From assembly GCA_031551255.1 (NCBI GenBank), contig JAVBNW010000045.1, positions 111,261 to 175,260 of the forward strand: a DNA stretch of 64,000 nt, in the 5' to 3' direction. Position 1 is the first letter of the stretch. Every line of letters begins with the position of its first letter. Below, piece after piece: positions 1 through 8,890 of the stretch. Below the pieces are notes generated by a model that saw only the letters and a program-made list of their open reading frames with translations, was not told where the DNA came from and did not search any database. Position numbers and translations under genes: made by a program. The stretch comes from JAVBNW01 sp031551255 (GTDB lineage: Bacteria; Bacillota; Clostridia; Christensenellales; UBA1750).

Positions 1-1021
1 ATTCGGCCAGGGCGCCGACAAACCAGTGGATTCTGACGAGCTTGTCGCTCTTCGCATCAAAGAAAAATGAACAGCACGCGTGCTGTCGATAGTAATAGGC
101 GCCGCTGTCAAGGTCCGCATCGTCGCAGGGCTCTACGGGCGCGATCAGGCGCAGCACGTAAGCGCCGTTTTCGTTCACATCCCGCGATAGTTCGGCCATC
201 GGAGGAAACATACGCCCGTCGGGCCAGATATCGGCGTACAGGGTGGCGGTATCCGCGCCCGAAAGTCGATCGTCGGCCTCGTTCGCCGCTTCGTTCGCTT
301 CGTCGATGGAGGAGTCGCGATCAGGCAGCTTTACGCGGAATTTTTTCAGCACCTCCTCAAGCGACGCGCCCACGCGCAGGCCGCGCGGGCCGGGCCAGTC
401 TTTGGAAGTAACCGTCATGCCGGTGAGACTATTTCCGCCTACAAACTCGGCATACAGCCCGTCGTATGCGAGCGTCGTAACCTTAAGGCCGGTCAGCTCT
501 TCCGTATGATCTTCGCGCATCGGCGGCTCGCCCAGTTCCCCTATGACCTCCTCCACGCCCGAGCGGGCTCGGATGCCCATCATGCGAAGATCGCCGGGGA
601 CAAATGCCCCAAAGGGTGGCACGTAGCGCGGCGTCGGCTCGGGTTCGGCCAGGGTTTCCACGATTACGGGCTCCAGCGTGGGTTCCGGCGTAAGCTCCGG
701 GGTGGGGCGGCGCGTGATCAGCGCGGGCCTTGCGCCCGCATGCTCCGCGGAACGCGGCAAGGGCGGCTTGATCGCGCAGCCGCCCAACAAGCACAGCGCC
801 ATAAGCGCTGCGATTGCCCTATATCGGTTCCCCTCGGGGGTTTTTGTGCCGCCTCCCGCAAGCTCTTCGGCCGGATGATTTTCCGCTATGCCGCGTCGGT
901 TTCGGCCTTGCGCAGTCCTGCCGCGCGATGGTCTCTCCGCCTTGGCAGGCAAAAAAATCTCTTGGCCGGGCATCATGCGAGGGTTGCCCAAGAAGCCCAA
1001 TGCCTTTGTAGGATCCCTCAT
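1..1021 (-). CDS. Putative lipoprotein, cut by the window edge
   Basis: The reading frame is open from an ATG at 1021 to position 1, so the C-terminus lies outside the window. AAAGGA sits seven bases before the ATG. The protein starts with about 58 mostly charged residues, followed by a hydrophobic stretch (RAIAALMALCLLGGC) ending in a lipobox-like LGGC. A Pro/Thr-rich linker (TPELTPEPTLEP) then leads to a mixed globular region. The likely role is a lipid-anchored protein outside the membrane; no family was recognised. The long positively charged leader before the signal peptide is odd, and no better start is visible close to the lipobox. The gene follows gltX in the same direction with a 57-nt gap. 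Confidence 0.65.
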   Translation of the reverse strand, partial: MRDPTKALGFLGNPRMMPGQEIFLPAKAERPSRGRTAQGRNRRGIAENHPAEELAGGGTKTPEGNRYRAIAALMALCLLGGCAIKPPLPRSAEHAGARPALITRRPTPELTPEPTLEPVIVETLAEPEPTPRYVPPFGAFVPGDLRMMGIRARSGVEEVIGELGEPPMREDHTEELTGLKVTTLAYDGLYAEFVGGNSLTGMTVTSKDWPGPRGLRVGASLEEVLKKFRVKLPDRDSSIDEANEAANEADDRLSGADTATLYADIWPDGRMFPPMAELSRDVNENGAYVLRLIAPVEPCDDADLDSGAYYYRQHACCSFFFDAKSDKLVRIHWFVGALAE

Positions 1022-1078
1022 CAGCGCATCCTTTGTATATATCATCCGGATCAGCCGTTAAGAACTTTTCCCGGCGGA

Positions 1079-2527
1079 TCAGAGCATCGAAAGCCCCTTC
1101 GCAAGCCGCCCGAGCGTCTCATCTTTTCCCAACAACACCGCGATTTCAATCGCCCCGCCGGGGGTCGAAAGCCTGCCGCTCATCGCGATGCGCACCGGCC
1201 ACAGTAGTTGACCGTTTTTCATCGCAAGTTTCTCCGGCAGCGCCATCAGCGCGTCGTGCACGCTTTGCTCCGACCAATCCTCAAGAGCGGACAGCGCCGC
1301 GATCGAGGTCTCAAGCGCAATTTTCGAGCTTTCCAAAGTGGATTTTGATTTCTTATTGATGTATAGCTCCGCGTCGTATGCGTCCGGCGTCGCAAGGAAA
1401 TCCACCATGGCAGGCAACGCGTCAAAGCGCTCGGTGCGCGGCTGAAGAAGCCTGCCAAGAAGCGCCCGGTCAAACCGGCCCTCGCCCAACGCCTTGTCGA
1501 GCCACGAGTTAGCTTCTTTTAGGTAGGCCTCGGGCTCCATGCGCCTGACGTACTCGGCGTTATACCACGTGAGCTTTTCCATATCGAACAGCGAATCCGA
1601 TTTGGAGATGCCCTTGATGTCAAAGGCATCGATTAGCTCTTCGCGCGTGAACAGCTCCTGGTTCGTGCCGGGGTTCCAGCCGACGAACACGATATAGTTG
1701 ACGATAGCATCGCTTAAAAAGCCCATGTTTAATAGATCTTCGAACGTCGGGTCCCCGTGGCGCTTGGAGAGCTTATGCGTATGGTCGCGCATGACCTGTG
1801 TCAGGTGGATGTACTGCGGTATGTCCCAGCCAAACGCCTGATAGAGCAGGTTATACTTGGGCGCGGAGGACAAGTACTCGCTGCCGCGCATCACGTGCGA
1901 AATCCGCATCAGGTGGTCGTCCACGACGTTGGCGAAGTTGTAGGTCGGCAGGCCGTCGGCCTTGATGAGCACATTGTCGTCCAACTGCGCGCACTCGACC
2001 TCGACGCGGCCGTAGATCACGTCGTCAAAACACGCGGTTCCCTCGGCGGGAACGTTTTGGCGGATGACATGCTCTTCGCCCGCTGCGACACGCTTTTTCG
2101 CCTCTTCAACAGGCACGTTGTGTAGGCAATGCTTATCGTACTTAAACGTCTCCCCGCGCGCCTCGGCGGCGACCCGGCGCTCCTCGAGCTGCTCCTTTGT
2201 GCAGAAGCAGTAATAGGCGGCGCCCTTGTCGACCAGATGCTCGGCGTACGGGCGGTATAGGTGCTTGCGCTGTGTTTGGATGTAGGGGCCGTAGTCGCCG
2301 CCGACATCCGGCCCCTCGTCCCAGTCGATGCCAGCCAGGCGAAGCGCCTCGTAGATTTTCTCCACCGCGCCGGGCACCTCGCGCTCGGTGTCGGTGTCTT
2401 CTATGCGCAAAATAAAGGTACCCTTATGGTGGCGTGCGAGCAGCCATGTATAGATACCGGTTCGCAAATTGCCGATGTGCATATAGCCCGTCGGACTTGG
2501 CGCGAACCGCGTGCGGACATTGGTCAT
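1079..2527 (-). CDS. gltX: Glutamyl-tRNA synthetase
   Basis: Charges tRNA(Glu), and possibly tRNA(Gln) in non-discriminating forms, with glutamate in the cytoplasm. The class I signatures are clear: APSPTGYMHIGN places the HIGH-like motif at residues 17-20, and KLSKRHGD is the KMSKS-type loop. Its 482 aa is the usual bacterial length, with a C-terminal anticodon-binding part. The start is ATG at 2527, because GGAGG lies seven bases upstream; an in-frame TTG at 2533 is less likely. It starts 2 nt after the small membrane gene and lies downstream of glnS, forming an aminoacylation cluster. A dedicated GlnRS next door suggests this enzyme is discriminating; that is inference. Confidence 0.97.
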   Translation of the reverse strand: MTNVRTRFAPSPTGYMHIGNLRTGIYTWLLARHHKGTFILRIEDTDTEREVPGAVEKIYEALRLAGIDWDEGPDVGGDYGPYIQTQRKHLYRPYAEHLVDKGAAYYCFCTKEQLEERRVAAEARGETFKYDKHCLHNVPVEEAKKRVAAGEEHVIRQNVPAEGTACFDDVIYGRVEVECAQLDDNVLIKADGLPTYNFANVVDDHLMRISHVMRGSEYLSSAPKYNLLYQAFGWDIPQYIHLTQVMRDHTHKLSKRHGDPTFEDLLNMGFLSDAIVNYIVFVGWNPGTNQELFTREELIDAFDIKGISKSDSLFDMEKLTWYNAEYVRRMEPEAYLKEANSWLDKALGEGRFDRALLGRLLQPRTERFDALPAMVDFLATPDAYDAELYINKKSKSTLESSKIALETSIAALSALEDWSEQSVHDALMALPEKLAMKNGQLLWPVRIAMSGRLSTPGGAIEIAVLLGKDETLGRLAKGLSML

Positions 2528-2529
2528 GG

Positions 2530-2808
2530 TCAAGCCTCCTTGGCCTTTTCAAGCTTTTTATTGCGGAAGTAGATGCACAGGTCGATCGACACCATCACCG
2601 CATTGAGCGCGTACAAAACCGTTACGATATCGCGGCTGAAGAACAGCTTATGCGCGATGCCCGCGCAGTAGCCGATGATGATCAGCACCATGAACACCGG
2701 GCTTTTGCCGCCTGTGGAGCGGGATACCCACGAGCGGTGGATGGATACCGGCCAGCTAAAGCCGAAACATGCGAGCATGATGATTTCGAACGGGCTGAAC
2801 GAGCCCAT
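2530..2808 (-). CDS. Small conserved membrane protein
   Basis: A 92-aa protein with about three hydrophobic segments (FEIIMLACFGFSWPVSI, VFMVLIIIGYCAGIA, VTVLYALNAVMVSIDLCIYF) and a charged tail (RNKKLEKAKEA). The motif FSWPxSIxRSW resembles small PQ-loop-like membrane proteins of Firmicutes, but this is only a resemblance. The start is supported by GGGGAGG seven bases before the ATG. It lies between glnS and gltX with gaps of 29 and 2 nt, so it is almost certainly co-transcribed with them. No function is assigned. Confidence 0.8.
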   Translation of the reverse strand: MGSFSPFEIIMLACFGFSWPVSIHRSWVSRSTGGKSPVFMVLIIIGYCAGIAHKLFFSRDIVTVLYALNAVMVSIDLCIYFRNKKLEKAKEA

Positions 2809-2837
2809 GACACGACCTCCCCGCGCCGCGGCGCGCT

Positions 2838-4538
2838 TTATACCCGTACGGCCTTGGCGAAGCTATCCTTGAGCGACACCGTGCGGTTGAACACGGCCAT
2901 TTCGGCGGAGGAGTCCACATCCTTGCAGTAATAGCCCTGCCGAAGGAACTGAAACGTATCCCCGAGTTTTGCATCCGCCCGAGAAGGTTCGATGAAGCCT
3001 TTGAGCACTTCGATGGAATCGTGGTTGAATTCGGAGATGTAGTCGCGCTTCGCGCTCGCGGCATCCTCGCTCTCGATTTCATCGCCGCCCTCGGCTACGC
3101 TTTCGTCTTTGAGCATATAGTCATACAGCCGGAATTCCGCCGGAACCGCGGCGTGCTTAGGCAGCCAGTGCAGCGTCCCCTTTACCTTGCGTTCGGCCCC
3201 TGCGGAGCCCGAACGGGTATCAAGATCTACCGTGCACCGGAGCTCGGTTACTTCGCCGCTTTCATCCTTGATCGCTTCGTCGCATCGAATGATGTACGCG
3301 GATTTAAGCCGCACTTCCCCGCCGGGGAAGAGTCTGAAAAACTTTTTTGGCGGGTCTTCCATAAAGTCGTCCCGCTCGATCCACAACTCTCGCCCAAAGG
3401 GAACGGTGCGTGTTCCCAATTCGGGCCGATCGGGGTGGTTTTCCATGTCCATCGCTTCGGTTTTATCTTTGGGCCAGTTCGTCAGCACGACTTTCAAGGG
3501 CCTTAGCACCGCCATCGTGCGCGTGGCCTTGCGGCCCAGATCTTCGCGGACGCAGTGCTCCAGCAGCGCGGCGTCCACTACGCTGTTGGCCTTGGCGACC
3601 CCCGCGCGGTCGATGAAATCCCGGATGGCCTCGGGCGTATATCCGCGGCGGCGCATGCCGGCCAGCGTCGGCATGCGCGGGTCGTCCCAGCCCGATACCA
3701 GGCCGTTTTCCACCAGCGAGCGCAGGTAGCGCTTGGACATCACCGTGCGGGTGATGTTCAGCCTCGCATATTCGATTTGGCGCGGGCGGTGCGCGAAACC
3801 GCACTTTTCCACCACCCAATCGTACAGCGGGCGGTGATCTTCGTACTCCATCGAGCACATCGAATGGGTGATCTCTTCGATCGCATCCTGGATCGGATGC
3901 GCAAAGTCGTACATCGGGTAGATGCACCACTTATCGCCTGTCTGGTGGTGCGGCACGTGAAGGATGCGGTACAGCGCCGGATCGCGCATGTTGATGTTGG
4001 GCGAGGCCATGTCGATTTTCGCACGCAGCACCCGCGCGCCGCCTGGGAATTCCCCCGCGCGCATGCGGCGGAACAGATCGAGGTTTTCCTCGACCGGGCG
4101 GTTTCTAAAGGGGCTGTCCGTGCCCGGCGCGGTGAGCGTGCCGCGGTATTCCTTGATCTGTTGCTGCGAAAGGTCGCAAACGTACGCATCGCCCTGCTGT
4201 ATCAGCTTTTCGGCGAGCTCGTAGCACTGATCGAAGTACATCGAACCGAAGAACAACCCGCCGTTCCAATCGTAGCCGAGCCAGTGGATGTCGGCCATGA
4301 TCGCATCGACGAACTCTTGATCTTCCTTCGTGGGGTTGGTGTCGTCAAAGCGCAGGTTGCACAGGCCGCCAAACCTTTCGGCCGTGCCGGCGTTGACGAA
4401 GATGTTCTTCGCGTGGCCGATGTGCAGCCAGCCGTTGGGTTCGGGCGGCAGGCGCGTGTGCACCTTGCCCGGCACCTTGCCGGCGCGGATGTCCTCGACG
4501 ATAAACTCCTCGATAAAATTCTTCGGCTCGGGCAGCAT
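2838..4538 (-). CDS. glnS: Glutaminyl-tRNA synthetase
   Basis: Attaches glutamine directly to tRNA(Gln). PEPNGWLHIGHAKN places the HIGH motif at residues 39-42, and VMSKRYLRSLVENG is the KMSKS loop. The C-terminal half has the beta-barrel anticodon-binding sequence typical of GlnRS (LFPGGEVRLKSAYIIRC). At 566 aa it matches the family. The start is ATG at 4538, preceded by GGGGG eight bases upstream; the frame is open 18 codons further but without a site. GlnRS is patchily distributed in Firmicutes, many of which use GatCAB instead, so its presence beside gltX is informative. Confidence 0.97.
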   Translation of the reverse strand: MLPEPKNFIEEFIVEDIRAGKVPGKVHTRLPPEPNGWLHIGHAKNIFVNAGTAERFGGLCNLRFDDTNPTKEDQEFVDAIMADIHWLGYDWNGGLFFGSMYFDQCYELAEKLIQQGDAYVCDLSQQQIKEYRGTLTAPGTDSPFRNRPVEENLDLFRRMRAGEFPGGARVLRAKIDMASPNINMRDPALYRILHVPHHQTGDKWCIYPMYDFAHPIQDAIEEITHSMCSMEYEDHRPLYDWVVEKCGFAHRPRQIEYARLNITRTVMSKRYLRSLVENGLVSGWDDPRMPTLAGMRRRGYTPEAIRDFIDRAGVAKANSVVDAALLEHCVREDLGRKATRTMAVLRPLKVVLTNWPKDKTEAMDMENHPDRPELGTRTVPFGRELWIERDDFMEDPPKKFFRLFPGGEVRLKSAYIIRCDEAIKDESGEVTELRCTVDLDTRSGSAGAERKVKGTLHWLPKHAAVPAEFRLYDYMLKDESVAEGGDEIESEDAASAKRDYISEFNHDSIEVLKGFIEPSRADAKLGDTFQFLRQGYYCKDVDSSAEMAVFNRTVSLKDSFAKAVRV

Positions 4539-4621
4539 GAAAATTTCCCCCAGTTTCCACACAAGATAGCGTATTATACCACTTGGGGGCATTTTCTACA
4601 ATCCGGGGCGGTTGCAGACGG

Positions 4622-4674
4622 CACGGGGGGACGCGTCCCCCCGTGAGCCCTCCGCCGAAGAGGCGCGACGAAGG
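4622..4674. repeat. Interspersed palindromic repeat, copy A
   Basis: Positions 4622-4645 form a perfect 24-nt palindrome centred on ACGCGT, with six G and six C forming the arms. The following bases (AGCCCTCCGCCGA, then GGCGCGACG) are closely matched downstream of the second copy at 28707. The two palindromes differ by a symmetric T/A insertion that keeps the pairing. Confidence 0.7.
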
Positions 4675-4879
4675 TTACGACGAGCGGCCGATACGCCGGG
4701 TGGCTGGAGTTACCCGTTACGAGGCGATGCGAGCGCGCCGAGCGCGCAAAAGCGACGATCGATCTTATCGCTCAGCGCGTTCTCAAAGCTCACATCGGGG
4801 GCCTCCGGCATCGGCTGCCGTCGGCATTCGCGAACCGCAAGAGCGTACGGCCATAGGCCCACGCAGGGCGCGCGCATAA

Positions 4880-4955
4880 ACCGCGTTAAGAACCTGCATT
4901 CCGCTGCGACGCGTCACAGTGCGTCAACCTGCTGAGCTAAAAGCCGTATGTTGTG
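4880..4955 (-). other. Degenerate tRNA-like 5' half
   Basis: On the minus strand the sequence reads ACGGCTTTTAGCTCAGCAGG followed by TTGACGC, which looks like an acceptor strand plus D arm. A GACGC/GCGTC stem then encloses an 8-nt loop containing GTG. No GTTCRA T-arm follows, so it is not an intact tRNA. A TATAGTAT-like -10 box lies just upstream. It could be a decayed tRNA gene or a chance match. Confidence 0.3.
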
Positions 4956-4986
4956 CTTATACTATATGAAAATGCTCATCACAATC

Positions 4987-6129
4987 TTAATCCAGCAGTG
5001 TTACCGCTTCCGCCATATTTCTCATAACCGGCACCCCGAAGGGACAACGGTTCTCACAGTTGCCACAGCCAATGCACTCACTTGCACCATGAGATAGGCT
5101 TAAATAATGGGAACGAATGGATGGGGGTACATTGGCTGGATGTAAGCGGGCAATATCTAGGTACTTATTAACCGATGCGATGTCAATCTCTGCCGGACAA
5201 GGCTGACAGTGGCTGCAATATACACAGTTGCCCTTAAAATCATTGCGCACGGCGCCAAGTATTTCGGCATAATCCCGCTCCGTATCGTCAAGCTCAAAAT
5301 AACGCACAGCGTCTAATACTTCCACTGACGTTTGGCAGCCCAGCAATACACTGGCCACCGCCGGCCTCGACAGCGCATAGTGAATGCACCGCGGCACCGT
5401 GAGCGGTCTTGCGAACGGCGTGTGTTCCGGCAAAATTAGCTTACCGCCACCTAAGGTTTTCATCACCGTAATGCCAACCTGCTTCTGTGTACAAAGCTTA
5501 TATAACTCCTGACGCTTAGGATCGATTCCCCGAAATAATTCAGGAGCAAAGCCATTATCCTTGTGATCAAAAATGTTCTCTTCCGCCGGCAGCATATCAA
5601 AAGCGGGATTGACGCTAAACATAAGCATCTCCGGCAAGCCTGTATGAATCGCCTTAGCTGCCGTCTCGGGATTATGTGAGCTAAAACCGATATGCCCGAT
5701 GTAGCCTTTTTCTTTCAGATGCATCACATAATCAGCAAAACCTGTTTCAAAAACATCTTGATAGTCTTTCTCCGAGTCGATAAAAAACATCATCCCAAAG
5801 TCAATATAGCCGCCAAAGATACGCAGAATGTCCTCGAAGTACTTTTTTACCGTAGGCATGTCGCGGCTTATATCATATTGGTATCTTATATCCGTGGAAC
5901 CGATATGACCTTGAATCATTACCCGATCGCGCCGGCTTCCTAATGATTTTGCGATATTCTCCCGAATTTCTTTTCCGGGCATAAACACGTCTAAAATATT
6001 GACGCCGTGTTCCAGCGCAGCGTCAATCGTTTCTTTGATCTGCGCATATGGTTTACCATCAAGATTCTCGCAACCAAGACCAATGGCGCTGACTTGCCGT
6101 CCGGTCTTGCCAAGTTCTCTATATTCCAA
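4987..6129 (-). CDS. Aldo/keto-reductase-fold protein with C-terminal 4Fe-4S domain
   Basis: 380 aa. The N-terminus (YRELGKTGRQVSAIGLGC) and the barrel pattern place it in the aldo/keto reductase superfamily, ferredoxin-fused COG1453 type. The C-terminus carries CVYCSHCQPCP and CIGCGNCENRCP, which would hold two [4Fe-4S] clusters. The usual catalytic Tyr, Lys and His are not where expected: LDVFMPGKEIREN, VMIQGHIG and DFGMMFFIDSEKD stand at those strands. It is therefore probably a redox or binding protein of a distinct subfamily and not a classical NADPH reductase. The start is TTG at 6129 after AAGGGGG. Its base composition looks more AT-rich than its neighbours, suggesting transfer. It stands alone. 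Confidence 0.85.
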   Translation of the reverse strand: MEYRELGKTGRQVSAIGLGCENLDGKPYAQIKETIDAALEHGVNILDVFMPGKEIRENIAKSLGSRRDRVMIQGHIGSTDIRYQYDISRDMPTVKKYFEDILRIFGGYIDFGMMFFIDSEKDYQDVFETGFADYVMHLKEKGYIGHIGFSSHNPETAAKAIHTGLPEMLMFSVNPAFDMLPAEENIFDHKDNGFAPELFRGIDPKRQELYKLCTQKQVGITVMKTLGGGKLILPEHTPFARPLTVPRCIHYALSRPAVASVLLGCQTSVEVLDAVRYFELDDTERDYAEILGAVRNDFKGNCVYCSHCQPCPAEIDIASVNKYLDIARLHPANVPPSIRSHYLSLSHGASECIGCGNCENRCPFGVPVMRNMAEAVTLLD

Positions 6130-6199
6130 TTTTATGAAGCCCCCTTTTCAATAGCGTATTCACTCTGCCCAATGGATCATTCGCGTTGGGCGACCCGCA

Positions 6200-7393
6200 T
6201 TAAAGATTGCGAAACACCAACTTGTTGCGGCCACCGTCTTTGGCGGCATAGAGCGCTTCATCCGCTTGCCGGATCATCGCCTGCGCATCGCTGTCCTGAG
6301 CGGGCACGGCGCTAAAGCCGCCGATGGAAACCGTTACGACCGGCGCTGCGCGCGAGCCGGAATGCGGCATTTGCAGGTTTTCGACGGAGTCCTTGACGCG
6401 CATGAGCAATTGCCGGTCTTTTTCCGCGTCTTCGCCGCGCAAGAGGATGATAAACTCTTCGCCACCAAAGCGCGCGAGGGTGTCGTTGGCTCTGCGCAAC
6501 TCGCTGCGCATCGCGTCGGCCACTTTGCGAAGGCATACGTCTCCCTCCTGGTGGCCGTAAATGTCGTTATATTGCTTGAAGTCGTCCACGTCCGCGATGG
6601 CGATGGTCAGCCGTTGGCCGTCCCGGCACGCGCGCCTCCATTCGGCGTCGACGGTTTCGTCGAAGCGGCGGCGGTTCATCAGAAAGGTAAGGGGATCGGT
6701 AACGGAAAGTTCGGCAAGTTCCGTATTCAGCTTGCTCAGCTGGTTATTTTTCTCTTGAATGGTGCGGTTGGCGAGAAACTGCCGGTAGGCGCCCGCGTAT
6801 ACCACGCGCGATACCACCCAAGCGAGCAGCGCGTTGATGGTGGTGTTGATGAAGGTGCCGCTGTACGCGCCCGCGTCGGGATAGAGAAGATATATTCCCA
6901 CGACAACGACTATCTGCGCGGCGAAAAGCATAGCAAGGGACGCATACGGAGGGATGAGGAAGACCACCATGAGCAAATATTGCATCGCGATAAGCACGAT
7001 GCCCTGTTCATTGCCGGAGGTAAGATCCGTCAGCGTGACGACGGCCGCCCAAAGAAGAGCCAGCGTCGTACCCAGCGGCGCGATGATCCCCGCCCACAAA
7101 AGGCCGCTTTCCGTATCGGCGGCGTAGGAACGGTAGAAAAGCAAGCCTACGGCCATCATAAGCGCCATGATCAGGTACAGCGAAGCGTAGTATTTTGCGT
7201 GCTCGCCGGCGACGCCCGTAGCGATGCGGACTACCGAGCGCATCAGCATGGCAAGCTCCACAAGCAGCGTCGTGATTGCCACGGCGCGCACCCTGGTCAT
7301 ATTCTGCCGGGTGACGATTTGGCCGAATGGCGTTTTATGCTCGGGATCTACCACGACAAACAGCTGCAAGATCATATCGCGCAATGTCATCAT
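6200..7393 (-). CDS. Membrane diguanylate cyclase (GGDEF)
   Basis: 397 aa. Residues 1-200 hold about six membrane segments. A short linker (QEKNNQLSKLNTELAEL) leads to a GGDEF domain starting at VTDPLTFLMNRRRFDE. The active-site loop is RFGGEEFI, and an RxxD inhibitory site (RAND) lies five residues before it, so product inhibition is expected. It should make cyclic-di-GMP from two GTP at the inner membrane face in response to an unknown membrane signal. A weak GAGG precedes ATG 7393. It is a single gene, divergent from the gene at 7746. Confidence 0.92.
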   Translation of the reverse strand: MMTLRDMILQLFVVVDPEHKTPFGQIVTRQNMTRVRAVAITTLLVELAMLMRSVVRIATGVAGEHAKYYASLYLIMALMMAVGLLFYRSYAADTESGLLWAGIIAPLGTTLALLWAAVVTLTDLTSGNEQGIVLIAMQYLLMVVFLIPPYASLAMLFAAQIVVVVGIYLLYPDAGAYSGTFINTTINALLAWVVSRVVYAGAYRQFLANRTIQEKNNQLSKLNTELAELSVTDPLTFLMNRRRFDETVDAEWRRACRDGQRLTIAIADVDDFKQYNDIYGHQEGDVCLRKVADAMRSELRRANDTLARFGGEEFIILLRGEDAEKDRQLLMRVKDSVENLQMPHSGSRAAPVVTVSIGGFSAVPAQDSDAQAMIRQADEALYAAKDGGRNKLVFRNL

Positions 7394-7745
7394 CCATTCG
7401 CCTCAATCAAGCTCGCAAGCGACGCGCATACTTTAAAAATGATGAAGATAGGGAGAGCTCGTTCGGATAGGGGCCGACACTTTTCCCATACAGTATATCA
7501 TGTAAGGGGCCGGTTGTCGTGGGGCTAGAGAATCTTACAAAACCGCATTTCAAGCGGCAATACAAAGTTGAAAGGCCGACAAGCGGGTTACCGGTCGCTA
7601 CGTTTGCTTTTGATGAGTTTCCATCGCACATTTTGTTGCGAAAGTAACATCTGCCGCGCTTGCTCGTCTTATTCTTATAGATTACAATGGGCGTATACAG
7701 TTAACGGATGCGGTGGGCCTACGGCCCGTCGATGGGGGGATACGC
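7394..7745. other. Divergent intergenic region
   Basis: 352 nt between two divergent genes. No ORF or cyclic-di-GMP riboswitch motif was recognised. It carries a plausible plus-strand promoter at 7660-7688. Confidence 0.5.
7660..7688 (+). promoter_or_regulatory. Candidate promoter for the gene at 7746
   Basis: TTGCTC (7660-7665), a 17-nt spacer and TACAAT (7683-7688). The -35 box is weak and the -10 box good. Confidence 0.45.
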
Positions 7746-8819
7746 ATGCGGTTACCCCGCTTTGCCAGGCTCGCAATTTTCGCTGTCGTCGTTTTGCTGA
7801 TCATAGGCGGTATAGCGTTCGGCCTTTACGCATTGCTAGGTGGGAGCAGACAAATCGGCGCTACTGACAGGATTCAGGCCGAGCTTACCGAAACGGTGGT
7901 TCCATTTGCCGACGGATATCTCGTATCCAACGGGATGGCGTTTCGGTTTTACGGCCCCGGGAACAAGGCCGAGGCGGCATGGAGCTATACCGGAAAGGAT
8001 TTCTCCGTTTCCGATAAGCTGTTGGCGGTCTGGCAGGATTCCAGTCTCGCCGTGCTTAACGCAAAAGGGGAGGTTTCCTTCAATGGCTCTTTGGAGGGCC
8101 CTATCGAATTTGCCCGCTGCGGCAAAGAGGCCGTAGCGGCCTATTTGCCGGGCTCGGGCAGTATGCGGGTACTCTCGCGCGAGGGAGGAGAGCTCGACAC
8201 CATACAGACCGGCGCCATGAGCGTGCTCGACGCAGGTTTTTATTCCGACCAGGATCTTCTGTGGATTTTGCTGCTGAACACCTCTTCCACGCAGCCCACT
8301 ACTCTTTTGCGCACTTATCAGCCCGGCAAAGCAGAGCTGGGCGGGCAGAGTTTTGACGATCAGCTGATCTACAGCATTGTATACAACGACAACAAGCTCT
8401 ATGCCGTAGGCACAGGCAACGTATCCATTGTAAGTCTTGCGAGCAACGAGCTTCTCGATAAAAAACCTATGACCTTCGGCTGGCAGCTCATCGATAAAGA
8501 AATTATTTCCGGCAACGACGTAGGATTGCTCTTCACGCTTTCAGGCGAAAGCGCGAGCGCCTCTCCCGAGCGCCTGATGCTTGTGCGCGGAGACGGATCA
8601 GAGAGGCAACTACACCTGCCACCCGGCTGCATCGCCGCGTTTGTCGGTGCAAAGGGCGTATGGGGCGTTGCGCCGCAAAAGGTATATTTCCTGCCCTTCA
8701 CCGGCAACATGAGCGAGTATGAGCTCGATTTTACCATCAGTGGAATCGGCAGCAAGCTTCCGGGGGGCAAGGTGATTCTCAGGGCGGACAACGAAACGAA
8801 GATACTCACGTTGCCTTAG
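7746..8819 (+). CDS. Membrane-anchored extracytoplasmic protein, possibly beta-propeller
   Basis: 357 aa. The start at 7746 is chosen because GGGGGG lies six bases upstream; an in-frame ATG at 7713 has no site. RLPRFARLAIFAVVVLLIIG is a single N-terminal membrane anchor, and the rest should be outside. The body is a series of short beta-like repeats (for example 'ADGYLVSNGMAFRFYG', 'DKLLAVWQDSSLAVLNAKG') resembling the DUF5711-type propeller-like proteins of Clostridia; this is inference. No catalytic motif is seen. A CvpA-family gene follows 71 nt downstream on the same strand, so the pair may form a cell-envelope operon. Confidence 0.75.
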   Translation: MRLPRFARLAIFAVVVLLIIGGIAFGLYALLGGSRQIGATDRIQAELTETVVPFADGYLVSNGMAFRFYGPGNKAEAAWSYTGKDFSVSDKLLAVWQDSSLAVLNAKGEVSFNGSLEGPIEFARCGKEAVAAYLPGSGSMRVLSREGGELDTIQTGAMSVLDAGFYSDQDLLWILLLNTSSTQPTTLLRTYQPGKAELGGQSFDDQLIYSIVYNDNKLYAVGTGNVSIVSLASNELLDKKPMTFGWQLIDKEIISGNDVGLLFTLSGESASASPERLMLVRGDGSERQLHLPPGCIAAFVGAKGVWGVAPQKVYFLPFTGNMSEYELDFTISGIGSKLPGGKVILRADNETKILTLP

Positions 8820-8890
8820 GCCCGGCCTGATTTTCGGATTCCCCCTGGCGCTGTAAGCCCGCCTGGTAACCCATAACGAAGGAGAATAGC

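Larger units (their letters stand above)
4539..4986. other. Intergenic region with palindromic repeat and tRNA-like remnant
   Basis: No convincing gene is seen. It contains a perfect palindrome with a conserved flank (4622-4674) that recurs at 28707, and on the minus strand a tRNA-like 5' half near 4880-4955. The intervening sequence is GC-rich and featureless. Confidence 0.6.

Noticed and set aside
3555..4646. Plus-strand ORF of 363 aa opposite glnS
   Set aside because: Complement of a strongly conserved gene; no ribosome binding site.
6266..7528. Long plus-strand ORF of 420 aa
   Set aside because: It is opposite the diguanylate cyclase, rich in Arg/His/Gly, has no ribosome binding site and no recognisable domain.
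7394..7745. Possible cyclic-di-GMP riboswitch near the diguanylate cyclase
   Set aside because: The conserved GEMM core was not found on either strand.
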